Part shown: positions 1 through 11,055 of the stretch, piece after piece
How positions within the stretch are numbered: position 1 is the stretch's first letter
Layout: every line of letters starts with the position of its first letter
Source of the DNA: Arcuatula senhousia
Lineage: Eukaryota; Mollusca; Bivalvia; Mytilida; Mytilidae
Reading direction: 5' to 3'
DNA: 64,000 nucleotides
Assembly (NCBI GenBank): GCA_963971305.1
Contig: OZ020307.1
Span: forward strand, 62,803,702 to 62,867,701
Program-made: the position numbers and the translations under genes
Notes under the pieces: model-generated
The model's database searches: none
What the model was told of the DNA's origin: nothing
The model's input: the letters and a program-made list of their open reading frames with translations, nothing else

Positions 1-1223
1 ATCCAAGGAAGTTTGCTTTTTTGGACAATTTTTTATGAGGAATGTATTTGTCTTTCATATGATTTATGTTTGTTTTAAAGTCATACCAAAGTTCTTCAAC
101 ATTTTGGTGGTGTATTTTGCTTTGGATCGATTCATATAAGGTTTTTATTTCTGATTTCATAGAATCCCAGTTAGCTTTACTGTAGATTGGTACGTTTCTT
201 GGTGTTTGTTTTAGTCTGGATGGTGTGACATTAAATTCTATGAAGACGATATCATGATCTGAGACGCCTGGTAGTATTTCAGTGCGAGTCACCTGGTTTG
301 GTAAATTTGTTAACATAAGATCTAAGGAGTTTTCTTTCCTAGTGGGTTGAGTTATGAGTTGAGATAGACCTGTATCATCTATGGTGTTAATGAAAAATTC
401 ATGCATTTTATGATGAGTAGAATTGGGTTTAAGTAATTTAGTATTCCAGTTCACACCTGGGAGGTTGAAGTCACCCCCTATGAGAAGTGCAGCATTTTTT
501 ATTTGTGATGCTCTTCTAACTGAATTGTCAAATGATTTAAGGCTTTTTTCATCCGATGTTTTGGGGTTATAGTATGCACATACATATATTGTTCTGTTGC
601 CCTTAATTTCAATTTTTGCCCATATGATCTCGCAGTGGTCAGTAGTTGATAGCTCTTCAACTTCGTCGCTTATGATGTCATTTTTTATGGCTATCATAAC
701 TCCTCCACCTGTTTTGTTTTTACGGTCTTTTCTGTATCTTTTGAAGTCATCTGTGAAGATTTCATTGTTCTTTATTGTGCTATCTAGCCATGTTTCAGTC
801 CCTATAACTATATCAGGTTTTACACTATCTATAACATTTTTGACTAGGTGTTGTTTCTTTTTCATAGACTGAAAGTTAATGTTGATGATTCTTACCCGGG
901 ATTCTTAGTGGTTTTTTGCAACTAGTTTTCTGTGTGTTTCGCCTTATAGGTGTTGACTGATGTAGTGGTTTAGCTGAAGTGTTATTGGGTGTACCAGGGG
1001 TTTGTGGACTGGATGTGTCGAGATTTTGAAGAGAGTAAAAGTTGTTGTTGGATATGTCAATATCATGTATATCAAATGGAGAGGTATTGAAATTATCATT
1101 TCTACATATGATGCAGTGCCAGCTTTTTGATATTGAACCCCCAGTTTTACTTTTAAAGAAAGCGAAGAAAAAAAATGATACCCCATGCATGTTTAGACAA
1201 TAATAACAAACAAATCGTACCAA
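1..1223 (-). pseudogene. APE-type LINE endonuclease, copy A (cut by window edge)
   Basis: This is the left copy of an apurinic-like endonuclease domain from a non-LTR retrotransposon, nearly identical to 5096-6305. Reading leftwards, a cysteine-rich start (CYYC, then WHCIIC) precedes the endonuclease. A 13-bp insertion at about 895-907, absent from the right copy, shifts the frame just before the endonuclease core, so the N-terminal part ends early. Past the shift, the frame stays open to base 1, where the window cuts it. This copy keeps the catalytic glutamate: codon GAA at 794-796 in the motif GTETWLD. The right copy has lysine there. Endonucleases of this kind nick target DNA for target-primed reverse transcription. 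Identification as an APE endonuclease is firm; clade (CR1/Jockey-like) is inferred from the linked RT. Confidence 0.8.
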
Positions 1224-1315
1224 GATACATATTATAGTTTCAAAAGTTCACTATGGTTAAGTATACCTGTACATACTGTTAAGACTACAATTAGATAAAA
1301 GAACCATAGACCTGT

Positions 1316-1395
1316 AATATATATGTTAGCGGCAATAAGCAAAATCAGCCATTAAGCCTAATGCCTATATAGGCATAAGCTAATGCCTATTGTAG
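1316..1395. repeat. Solo terminal repeat related to the 51.7 kb TIR element
   Basis: The segment starts ATATGTTAGCGGCAATAAGC and continues into alternating AAGCCTAATGCC and GGCATAAGC motifs. It matches both ends of the element at 51688-53496 and recurs in the duplicated copy at about 6400-6490. I found no matching inverted end between here and 2990, so this is an end without its partner. Confidence 0.6.
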
Positions 1396-1611
1396 CAGGC
1401 ATTAAAGATGTTCGCTATATTTTTATTGAAAATAAGTAGGTTTCAAATTTGATGCATCAAATGAAAATAAAACAGTAAAAGGTATGAAAAACGCAATAAA
1501 AAAAATGATAGGTTCGTGACTTCATTTTCAAGATAATCACAGGGACTTGCTCCCCTCTATCAATATTTTGTTAGAGTCAATTTGCGGTACGAAAAAAAAA
1601 AACATTTTGAA

Positions 1612-1870
1612 ATTTTAAAATTTTTGTCTGTTTTCATATTTTATCTGTTTTACTGAATCGTCTGTCTGTTAGTAAAATTTATGTCTGTTTTTGTATTTTT
1701 TATCCGTTTTTAAAATTTTTGTCTGTTTTCATATTTTGTCTGTTTTACAGAATCGTCTGTCTGTTACTAAAATTTAAGCCTGTTTTGTATTTTTGTCTGT
1801 TTTTAAAATTTGTGTCTGTTTTCTGTGATCTTGTGTCTGTTTTCAAGGTATCGTCTGTTTTCATTATTTT
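1612..1870. repeat. GTCTG-rich minisatellite, ~96-bp period
   Basis: A block of roughly 96 bp occurs at about 1613-1709 and again at 1710-1805, with a partial third copy. Each contains several GTCTGTTTT sub-repeats. The same array is present in the duplicate copy at about 6700-6960. Short hydrophobic frames in it are products of the T-rich repeat, not genes. Confidence 0.8.
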
Positions 1871-1969
1871 GTTGATTTTTGCCCGAATGGCTGCCCATAT
1901 AGAAATGCTAAAAAATGTCTAATTTCCAGTATGCATCATATAACATTCGTAGATGTACAGGATAGAAAT

Positions 1970-2100
1970 TAATGAGATGTGGAATAAGTATAGGCGACAC
2001 AACCTACAACATTAACAACAATTTTAAAAATCCACAACAGAAAACAGCCAGCAGCCTTCAATGTGACCAGCGGTTGCTGCTCGCTGTTGGCCCTGTATTA
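1970..2100 (-). repeat. Inverted copy of the dispersed W repeat
   Basis: The stretch reading GACACAACCTACAACATT to CCAGCAGCCTTCAATGTGACC is the reverse complement of a repeat found on the plus strand at 39.5, 43.7, 45.7, 53.7, 54.8 and 58.2 kb. It recurs in the right copy at about 7060-7180. Confidence 0.65.
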
Positions 2101-2439
2101 AAAAAAATACATATGATTCAAGCTTATTCCTAAAGTGTCAATGAAAAACCCCACTCTTGACCAAAAAAAAACAGATGTCATTAATTTTCACCGAATAAAA
2201 AGTTAACAACAGCTTTGATAAAGATATATACAGAATCAACATAATATATACATTGTACATGTATGGCGTGGGGCGCGACATTTTGGCAGTATTATTGACT
2301 AGTCATAATTATTAAAAAAAAGTACCTTGTCCTTTGTGTATTAAATGCAGAAGAAAAGAATCCTCTTCCGGCGGGCAAGAGACAACCGATTTATCTAAAT
2401 ACATATCAAAACCTTTTGTACAAATTCATGTGAACTGTC

Positions 2440-2990
2440 AGAAAACCTAGTAAAAACTTTCTAGAAACGGCGTTCAAACCGCTAGGACGTACTGTCAACG
2501 TAGTAAAAACTGTACGGACGTGTTAAGGACGCAGTAGAAACTTCTTTATGGACGTGCTACAAACTTGAACGAAAAATACCGTTACATGAAATCGTAGTGA
2601 AAACGTACGGCGAACGTGGTGCAAACTTTAAGGACGTAGTGAAATCGTAGTATTAACGGCACAAAAAAATCATACCGTTCAGGCCACGTCCTTGAAGTTT
2701 TTGATACGTCCCTTCTACGTTCACGCTACGATCATAAAGTTCTCAATACGTTCTTAGTAGGTCTGTACTACGTTTTGACTTCTCCACGTCCTCACTACGT
2801 TTGTTTTGAACATGTTCAAAATAATTCCACGTCCTTCACGTTCTTGAACTTCGCACTACGTCCAAGAAAGTTCGTACTACGTCCGACCATATAAGTTCGC
2901 ACTACGACCATACAAGTTTCTAGTACGTCTTTAATACGTTCATCAAGTTCTTTCCACGTTTTATGCCTTTTTAGGACTTAGTAGAGAAAA
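2440..2990. repeat. Inverted cluster of short ACGT-centred repeats
   Basis: The left half (to about 2650) carries units such as AACGTAGTAAAAACTGTACG and AACGTGGTGCAAAC. The right half (from about 2668) carries their reverse complements, such as CACGTCC and CACTACGTCC. The centre is near 2655-2670. The same cluster appears in the duplicate at about 7535-8012. Bases 2589-2641 recur as a perfect inverted copy at 10837-10889. No reading frame is evident. Confidence 0.7.
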
Positions 2991-3726
2991 TCGGATAAGG
3001 AACATTATGTTTCACTTTAGATACTTAACTCGACATAAGGTATGCTTTCTTTTGTCTTTCTTATGTCACTTAGTGCTGTAATAAAATTTGAATTATCGTT
3101 CTTTGGATGTTTATTTGTTAAACATTAAGTCAATTACTTGAGTTAAAAGTACATTTAGCAAAGAGTAGAATTTGTTTCCCTTGCTTTTAGATATACTCTC
3201 TTTTAGTGATGGTATACGGATTTTAAAATGATACTTCAGTGCATTGAATAGTGAAAACAATGTTAAGCTGTGATTAAGAAATCTAAACTATAGAATAACT
3301 ATTCTATAACGAATATTCACTGCAAAAAATAAGAATTTGTATACCGCTAGAAGAGTTTATTTATTGTTACACACTTTATATAGAAGAACGAAACTTATAT
3401 AAGAAGCTCATATCTAATTGATTAAATGTCATAATCTTACCAAAAAAAGAAGTTTGCTCGGTTCCGGAATACATATTTTTACTTGTTACATGTACAAATT
3501 ACAATGTAAAGTGTACTTATTTGCAGTGGGGTGCGGATATTTGATGTTTTGAATGTGCATGTGGCCCTGGAATAAAATAACATTAGACAACAAACAACTC
3601 TCACGAGCTCTTTAATACAGAGGTTTATGTTGTTCACGAAGACACATATAAGCCGCAATTATAACAAAATCCGCAATGGAAAACAATCAGAGACTTGAAT
3701 ATCTTAATCAGTAGTCTATGAACAGT
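2991..3726. other. Non-coding stretch, nothing recognised
   Basis: AT-rich DNA between the end of the left duplication and the broken LINE RT. I see no gene, tandem array or terminal repeat. On the minus strand it directly follows the abrupt 3' break of the RT, so it is probably unrelated DNA joined by rearrangement. Confidence 0.5.
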
Positions 3727-4887
3727 TTATGAAGTAGAGTTACCAATGGGGAATCCGCATGTTATAATTTCGAGGTTGTGGCCATGCAATGTATAAGTGT
3801 GTTTGATGGGGTTTTTATTTTTGGATATTGATAAGACATTGCATTTTTCGGGATGGAAAGCCATGTGCCATTTATTTTCCCATAAGCCTAATTTATCGAG
3901 GTCACTTTGTAATGTATTGTAATCAGAGTTGGATTTGACGGCTAGATACACGATAGTATCGTCAGCAAAAAGGCGTATTGTGGACTTTATTCCAAGTGGG
4001 ATATCATTGATATAGAACAAGAACAAACTTGGGCCCAAGACAGAACCTTGGGGCACTCCTGATTGGACATCAACAAAGTCTGAAGTCACACCTTCCAAAA
4101 CAACTGCTTGTGTACGATTTGTTGAAAAGCTATTGATCCAGTTATTTGTTTTGCCTTGAATTCCATAGTGTTTGAGTTTAAGTGTAAGTAGGTTGTGGCT
4201 TACTTTGTCGAATGCTTTGCTAAAATCCATAATTAATACGTCTGTCTGTTTTGAGTTATCAAGATTTTTTGAAACATCATCTATAAATTCAATTACTTGT
4301 GTTTCGCAAGATCTTTGTCGTCTAAAGCCTTGTTGTAGTGGATAGAGAATATTGTTTTTATCTGCATGTGTCATGATTGCACTGACTACTATATGTTCTA
4401 AAATTTTGCAGCATATGCATGTTAAGGAAATTGGACGATAGTTTTCTGGATTATACTTCGAGCCTTTTTTGTAAATTGGTGTTACATGTGCAATTTTCCA
4501 GTCTGATGGTACTTCACCGGTGTTAAGGGATTTTTGAAATATCAGGCATAAGATTGGTGAGATGTCATCTGCTAGTTGTTTTAGGATACGGGGTTTAATT
4601 TGGTCAGGTCCACAAGCTTTGTAAGGATTGAGATTTTTTAGGAGTTTTGTGATACCTGGTGTTGTAATTGAGATATCATTCATTACAGGGTAGGTTTTAT
4701 TATCACTCATGTAGTTTTGATCTATAAATTCTTGGTCAGTTATGGTGCTTGGTGTTGAGAACACTGATTGGAATTGGCTGTTCAAAGCGTCAGATTTTTG
4801 TTTGTCTTCTTTTATAATTTGTCCATTTTTCTTGAGTGGTCCAACTCCCACATAGTCTGGTTTTTTTTGCACTTGATATAAGACCAA
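3727..4887 (-). pseudogene. LINE reverse transcriptase, 3'-truncated
   Basis: This is the RT half of the LINE whose endonuclease lies at 5094-6305. In 386 codons it shows NYRPISLT (149-156), DFSKAFD (221-227), GVPQGSVLGP (277-286) and the catalytic FADD (307-310), so the palm is complete. The RT copies element RNA onto the nicked target. The pattern fits the CR1/Jockey/L2 group; I cannot place the clade. After about residue 374 the sequence departs from LINE RTs and stops soon after, so the thumb, C-terminus and 3' UTR are missing. Loss of the 3' end is unusual for a LINE and points to a later rearrangement. The frame is separated from the endonuclease by at least three frameshifts. Confidence 0.85.
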
Positions 4888-5093
4888 AATCTTTTCATTG
4901 TGTTTGTACCTTCATTGGTGTTTTGTTGTGGTGTAACAATGTCTTCGATGTATTGCCAGTATGATTGTCTTAAGAGTTTTTGTATATGATGTTTTAGTTT
5001 TTTATATTCGTTCTTTTAGTTCGCTGTTGCCAGTTTTCTTCATTTTCTTATGTAATCTGTCTTTCGATTTTATATGTTTTCTTATTTCTGGTG
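4888..5093 (-). pseudogene. Frameshifted linker between LINE endonuclease and RT
   Basis: The protein continues across this gap in changing frames. Three single-base shifts are visible: at about 5100 (stop at the end of the endonuclease frame), about 5009, and in an A8 run near 4865-4875 before the RT frame opens. Between them the residues are rich in K, R and Q, as expected for the endonuclease-RT linker. Confidence 0.65.
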
Positions 5094-6305
5094 TTATCCA
5101 AGGAAGTTTGCTTTTTTGGACAATTTTTTATGAGGAATGTATTTGTCTATCATATGATTTATGTTTGTTTTAAAGTCATACCAAAGTTCTTCAACATTTT
5201 GGTGGTGTATTTTGCTTTGGATTGATTCATATAAGGTTTTTATTTCTGATTTCATAGAATCCCAGTTAGCTTTACTGTAGATTGGTACGTTTCTTGGTGT
5301 TTGTTTTAGTCTGGATGGTGTGACATTAAATTCTATGAAGACGATATCGTGATCTGAGACGCCTGGTAGTATTTCAGTGCGAGGCACCTGGTTTGGTAAA
5401 TTTGTTAACATAAGATCTAAGGTGTTTTCTTTCCTAGTGGGTTGAGTTATGAGTTGAGATAGACCTGTATCATCTATGGTGTTAATGAAAAATTCATGCA
5501 TTTTATGATGAGTAGAATTGGGTTTAAGTAATTTAGTATTCCAGTCCACACCTGGGAGGTTGAAGTCAGCCCCTATGAGAAGTGCAGCATTTTTTATTTG
5601 TGATGCTCTTCTAACTGAATTGTCAAATGATTTAAGGCTTTTTTCATCCGATGTTTTGGGGTTATAGTATGCACATACATATATTGTTCTGTTGCCCTTA
5701 ATTTCAATTTTTGCCCATATGATCTCGCAGTGGTCAGTAGTTGATAGCTCTTCAACTTCGTCGCTTATGGTGTCATTTTTTATGGCTATCATAACTCCTC
5801 CACCTGTTTTGTTTTTACGGTCTTTTCTGTATATTTTGAAGTCATCTGTGAAGATTTCATTGTTCTTTATTGTGCTATCTAGCCATGTTTTAGTCCCTAT
5901 AACTATATCAGGTTTTACACTATCTATAACATTTTTGACTAGGTGTTGTTTCTTTTTCAGAGACTGAAAGTTAATGTTGATGATTCTTAGTGGTTTTTTG
6001 CAACTAGTTTTCTGTGTGTTTCGCCTTACAGGTGTTGACTGATGTAGTGGTTTAGCTGAAGTGTTATTGGGTGTACCAGGGATTTGTGGACGGGATGTGT
6101 CGAGATTTTGAAGAGAGTAAAAGTTGTTGTTGGATATGTCAATATCATGTATATCAAATGGAGAGGTATTGAAATTATCATTTCCACATATGATGCAGTG
6201 CCAGCTTTTTGATATTGAACCCCCAGTTTTACTTTTAAAGAAAGCGAAGAAAAAAAATGATACCCCATGCATGTTTAGACAATAATAACAAACAAATCGT
6301 ACCAA
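5094..6305 (-). pseudogene. APE-type LINE endonuclease, copy B
   Basis: A 403-codon open frame with a cysteine-rich start (CYYC 6-9; WHCIIC 35-40, PHD-finger-like), a variable linker, then an endonuclease from about residue 108. Visible motifs are NINFQSL (110-116), GTKTWLD (137-143), GADFNL (246-251) and SDHD (317-320). The second motif should read GTETWL: the metal-binding glutamate is lysine here (codon TTT on the plus strand at 5889-5891), one transition from the GAA kept in copy A. The catalytic site is therefore expected to be dead despite the open frame. The frame ends in a one-base shift near 5100. Similarity of the N-terminal cysteines to PHD fingers is family knowledge applied by eye. 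Confidence 0.85.
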
Positions 6306-8014
6306 GATACATATTATAGTTTCAAAAGTTCACTATTGTTAAGTACACCTGTACATACTGTTAAGACTACAATTAGATAAAAGAACCATAGACCTGTAAT
6401 ATATATGTAAGCGGCAATAAGCAAAATCAGCCATTAAGCCTAATGCCTATATAGGCATAAGCTAATGCCTATTGTAGCAGGCATTAAAGATGTTCGCTAT
6501 ATTTTTATTGAAAATAAGTAGGTTTCAAATTTGATGCATCAAATGAAAATATAACAGTAAAAGGTATGAAAAACGCAATAAAAAAAAATATGATAGGTTC
6601 GTGACTTCATTTTCAAGATAATCACAGGGACTTGCTCCCCTCTATCAATATTTTGTTAGAGTCAATTTGCGGTACGAAAAAAAAAACATTTTGAAATTTT
6701 AAAATTTTTGTCTGTTTTCATATTTTATCTGTTTTACTGAATCGTCTGTCTGTTAGTAAAATTTATGTCTGTTTTTGTATTTTTCATCCGTTTTTAAAAT
6801 TTTTGTCTGTTTTCATATTTTGTCTGTTTTACAGAATCGTCTGTCTGTTACTAAAATTTAAGTCTGTTTTGTATTTTTGTCTGTTTTTAAAATTTGTGTC
6901 TGTTTTCTGTGATCTTGTGTCTGTTTTCAAGGTATCGTCTGTTTTCATTATTTTGTTGATTTTTGCCCGAATGGCTGCCCATATAGAAATGCTAAAAAAT
7001 GTCTAATTTCCAGTATGCATCATATGACATTCGTAGATGTACAGGATAGAAATTAATGAGATGTGGAATAAGTATAGGCGACACAACCTACAACATTAAC
7101 AACAATTTTAAAAATCCACAACAGAAAACAGCCAGCAGCCTTCAATGTGACCAGCGGTTGCTGCTCGCTGTTGGCCCTGTATTAAAAAAAAATACATATG
7201 ATTCAAGCTTATTCCTAAAGTGTCAATGAAAAACCCCACTCTTGACCAAAAAAAAACAGATGTCATTAATTTTCACCGAATAAAAAGTTAACAACAGCTT
7301 TGATAAAGATATATACAGAATCAACATAATATATACATTGTACATGTATGGCGTGGGGCGCGACATTTTGGCAGTATTATTGACTAGTCATAATTATTTA
7401 AAAAAGTACCTTGTCCTTTGTGTATTAAATGCAGAAGAAAAGAATCTTCTTCCGGCGGGCAAGAGACAACCGATTTATCTAAATACATATCAAAACCTTT
7501 TGTACAAATTCATGTGAACTGTCAGAAAACCTAGTAAAAACTTTCTAGAAACGGCGTTCAAACCGCTAGGACGTACTGTCAACGTAGTAAAAACTGTACG
7601 GACGCGTTAAGGACGCAGTAGAAACTTCTTTATGGACGTGCTACAAACTTGAACGAAAAATACCGTTACATGAAATCGTAGTGAAAACGTACGGCGAACG
7701 TGGTGCAAACTTTAAGGACGTAGTGAAATCGTAGTATTAACAGCACAAAAAAAATCATACCGTTCAGGCCACGTCCTTGAAGTTTTTGATACGTCCCTTC
7801 TACGTTCACGCTACGATCATAAAGTTCTCAATACGTTCTTAGTAGGTCTGTACTACGTTTTGACTTCTCCACGTCCTCACTACGTTTGTTTTGAACATGT
7901 TCAAAATAATTCCACGTCCTTCACGTTCTTGAAGTTCGCACTACGTCCAAGAAAGTTCGTACTACGTCCGACCATATAAGTTCGCACTACGACCATACAA
8001 GTTTCTAGTACGTC

Positions 8015-8021
8015 TTTAATA
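8015..8021. repeat. Target site duplication of LINE-2, left
   Basis: TTTAATA sits immediately left of the insertion and again at 10131-10137. The uninterrupted duplicate has a single TTTAATA at 2930-2936 in the same context, which confirms the target. Confidence 0.85.
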
Positions 8022-10130
8022 GAATAGAATAGAATAGAATAGAATAGTTTATTAAACCAATTATGGGCCCATCACTGGGCATATATATATACATACATGA
8101 ATACAATTGAAAACATTAAACATAGCTTAAACAAAAGATATAGACATAGTTAACAAAAAAACAAAACAAAAAGTGATCAATGAAAATAAACACATTAATT
8201 ATTATCTAGTTAAGTTTTTCTCATATCAAAGCTATTATGAATAAATGAGGATAATTTATTACAAATTAATTTGTCTTCACAGGATAGCAGCCATATGAAT
8301 TTAAGGTCATTGTTAAGATATTTGAAGTTGGAACAATAATTATCAACATGTTCGAAAAGGGTTGTTCTTTCTTTATCATAAGCTTTGCAATTAATTAGAA
8401 AATGGTATTCATCTTCTATAGCATCTTTAGGGCACAGCTTACATAATCTTTTATCCTTATCAATATTTCTGTATCGACCACGTTCAATTGCCAGATCATG
8501 CGCGCTTATTCTAAACTTGGTAAGAGATTTCCTGGCCTGTGAGTTTGTAACAAATTGGAGATATGGTTCTTTTTGGAAAATATTTTTAAATTTACAATAT
8601 GTTCTCAGTTTTCCTTGTTTTATCTCCCCATTATTTTCTATTTGTTTTCTCCAAAAGGATTTATATCTATTAATAAGTATAGTTTTTACTTTTTGTGTGT
8701 CACTAAATCCTACTCCAATATCATAAGCAATTGAGTTAACGCATGAAAGCCACGACTTTGTTCCTTTTTTTCAAGGTTTCTGCTATCCTTTAAGGCCTGA
8801 GATAACAAATGATTTTCATCAAGCAATAATAATCTTTGAATATATTTAAACATAGAAATAATGATGTGTACATGAAAAGGTATTCTTCCTAATTCACCAA
8901 TTACTGCAATGTTTGTAGCTTTGTTATTGACACCCAAGATATACTTGAAAAATTTCATACATAGATTATTACACTCCAACTTTTCATATTTATGTTCTAT
9001 TGATTCATTTTTAGAAAAGGTTAATGTGCCCCATATTTCAGAACTGTATAAAAGAATAGGTTTAATTGTATGGTCAAAAATATGAATACTGGTGTCTATT
9101 GAAGGAGTTATATCTCCATAAACACTTTTTAATTTAAACACAGCTTTGAGGGCTCTTTGATATAAATCTTGTCTTGCAGCCGCAAAGCAACCAGACGCTG
9201 AAAATATAATGCCTAAATATTTATAACTTTGGACATTTTCTAAAGTTTTACCATACATTTCAAAGGGGTCTTTTAAAAGTTTCCCATTCTTATTAAAAAT
9301 TAGCACTTTTGTCTTGTTTAAATTTATTTCTAGACACCATTCATCACAATATTGTTCTAACTTCTTTAGACAGTTTTGTAAACCTGTTTTACTTGTAGAT
9401 AACAAAATTACATCATCTGCATATAGCAAACAATTTAATTTTCTATTTCCTAGAGCTACAGGGTCACAGTTCATGCTAAATATATCAGGAATATCATTGA
9501 TAAAAATTTCAAACAGGTTAGGGCTCAGGTTGTCACCTTGTCTCACTCCAACTTCAGATGTAAATAATTCAGCGAGCTTATTATTTATTTTAATGCATAA
9601 TTTATTTTCTTTGTAAATGCTCTTTATTACATTGTAAAAAGGGCCAGCAATTCCAACTTGCCTTAACTTAAGTAGAATAGCTGAATGTATAACCGAATCA
9701 AATGCTTTTTTAAAATCAATGAAACAAGAGTACAACCGACTTTTGTTTAATGTATATTTTTCGATTAGAGTTCTCAAAATAAACATATGATCTGATGTTC
9801 TAGAATTCTTTTGAAATCCTATTTGAGTTTCATGTATAATATTATTTTTCTCTAAGTATCTATCTAATCGCATGTTTAGAATAGCGTTAAATAATTTTCC
9901 AATGGAACTCATTATTGTTATTCCTCTATAATTAGCTGGGTCAGTATTTATACCAGATTTATAAATTGGACAAATATAACCACTTTTCCACTGTTTTGGA
10001 TATATGCCTATATTCACAATGCTGTCAAATATTTTTATTAAACTTGGCATTATTACGTGAACGCAACTTTTTATCATTTCATTTGATATGCAATCCATAC
10101 CAGTTGATTTTCCATTTTTAAGACTTTTGA
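8022..10130 (-). mobile_element. LINE-2, 5'-truncated non-LTR retrotransposon
   Basis: A 2.1 kb insertion in the right duplicate, oriented on the minus strand. Its 3' end is a short run of GAATA units (8022-8046, plus-strand sense) in place of poly-A, seen in several LINE clades. The 5' end lies inside the RT, so about half of the element was never copied. Seven-base flanks (TTTAATA) and the empty site at 2930-2936 define both ends. It inserted after the duplication formed. Confidence 0.9.
8210..10130 (-). pseudogene. LINE-2 reverse transcriptase and C-terminal zinc knuckle
   Basis: The frame enters at the insertion edge, already inside the RT, so the start codon at 10098 is not the native start. 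In the 462-codon open part there are NYRGITI (56-62), DFKKAFD (128-134), GVRQGDNLSP (184-193) and YADD (226-229), all expected RT motifs. The frame stops at 8710 after a shift in a run of seven A on the coding strand (T7 at 8765-8771). In the next frame it continues to a natural stop at 8210-8212 and contains a CKLC ... HFLINC cluster near 8360-8450, the zinc knuckle found after the RT in several LINEs. The family is distinct from the first LINE; an I- or CR1-like clade is possible. A single homopolymer shift separates the two parts. Confidence 0.85.
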
Positions 10131-10205
10131 TTTAATACGTTAGTTTAAACATATTTATTCAAATATATCAAGTTCTTTCCACGTTTTATGCCTTTTTATG
10201 ACTTA

Positions 10206-10611
10206 GTAAGAACGTAGTGCGAACTTTATCCAGTGTGACGGGGGCATAAACGGCAAACGAATATTAGAGCTACTTAATGAATAAAACTGACAATTATTGC
10301 CTGTATTAAGTTTTGAATGTGATTTAAAAGGTAAACACAAAAAAATATTGGTATTTTTTCAACATATCAATGTATTCGGGGACAAAACCCGAGATTCCGA
10401 TTAGTGTCCGCGTTAAAACTGCTCAGTCTAAAACGTAGTGCAGGTGAATTAAATATCACTCAATTTTGTCGAGCTATTTTGATCTAAATAAACTACTTTT
10501 GAGGAAATTTGTGGCAAATTTGATTTTCAATATTCATTTTATTGCATTTCGGTCCAATTGGCACCAAAAAATTTGGGGTAAAAAAAATGAGTTTGCCGTA
10601 GACAATATGCC
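10206..10611. other. Non-coding DNA, short ACGT repeats at its start
   Basis: The first 25 bases continue the ACGTAGTG-type repeats of the fold-back cluster. The rest shows no gene or recognisable repeat. Confidence 0.45.
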
Positions 10612-11055
10612 TTTAAATGGCCACTTAAATTATCCGGCGGTCGCCATTTAATTAAGCAGCGGTCGCCATATAATAAGGCGCGGCCGCCAGATAGATTAAG
10701 TGGCGGCCGCCAGATAAATTTTGTAGCGCCGCCAAATGATAAGTGGTGGCCGCAATATTTCATAATAAAGTGGCAGGCGCCATATAATTAGTGGCGGGCG
10801 CCCTATAATAAGTGGTGCCAGCCATATAATAAATGGCACTACGTCCTTAAAGTTTGCACCACGTTCGCCGTACGTTTTCACTACGATTTCGCCATATAAT
10901 TAAGTGGCGGTCTCCAGATAAATTAAGTGGTGGTCGCCAGACAAATTAAGTGGCAGCCGCCAGATAAATTATTTGGTTGCCGCCATATAGTAAGTGGCGA
11001 CCGCAAGATATTAAGTTGCGGACGCCATTTATTTAGTGGCGGTCTCCTGATAAAT
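10612..11055. repeat. GC-rich palindromic minisatellite
   Basis: About 16 imperfect units of 22-30 bp, of the form AAGTGGCGGCCGCCAGATAA with many variants. The core GGCGGCCGCC is a perfect palindrome and alternates with AT-rich GATAAATT or CATATAAT spacers. It is strikingly GC-rich against its surroundings. Units are interrupted at 10837-10889 by a copy of the ACGT fold-back sequence. Short frames here are repeat artefacts. Confidence 0.85.
10837..10889 (-). repeat. Perfect 53-bp inverted copy of 2589-2641
   Basis: This block is the exact reverse complement of 2589-2641 and of 7673-7725, by eye without a mismatch. It lies inside an otherwise unrelated GC-rich minisatellite. Confidence 0.85.

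Larger units (their letters stand above)
1..2990. repeat. Left copy of a ~3 kb tandem segmental duplication
   Basis: Bases 1-2990 match 5096-8021 plus 10131-10205 almost base for base, at a constant offset of 5095 near the start and with small indels later. The unit holds the LINE endonuclease and about 1.7 kb upstream of it. The match ends near 2990 against 10205, where the two copies diverge. The left end lies outside the window. The copies are in direct orientation. Confidence 0.9.
5096..10205. repeat. Right copy of the ~3 kb duplication, split by LINE-2
   Basis: Bases 5096-8021 and 10131-10205 correspond to 1-2990. The interruption is the LINE-2 insertion. Beyond it about 25 extra bases (10142-10166) separate the insertion from the resumed match. 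After 10205 this copy continues with more ACGT-type repeats while the left copy does not. Confidence 0.88.

Noticed and set aside
597..872. Hydrophobic 91-codon plus-strand frame (and its twin at 5692-5967)
   Set aside because: Lies antisense to the LINE endonuclease and mirrors its codons; no independent support.
1719..1922. Membrane-like frame on the plus strand (also 6803-7006)
   Set aside because: Produced by the T-rich GTCTGTTTT minisatellite.
8385..8726. 113-codon plus-strand frame
   Set aside because: Antisense to the frameshifted C-terminal part of LINE-2.
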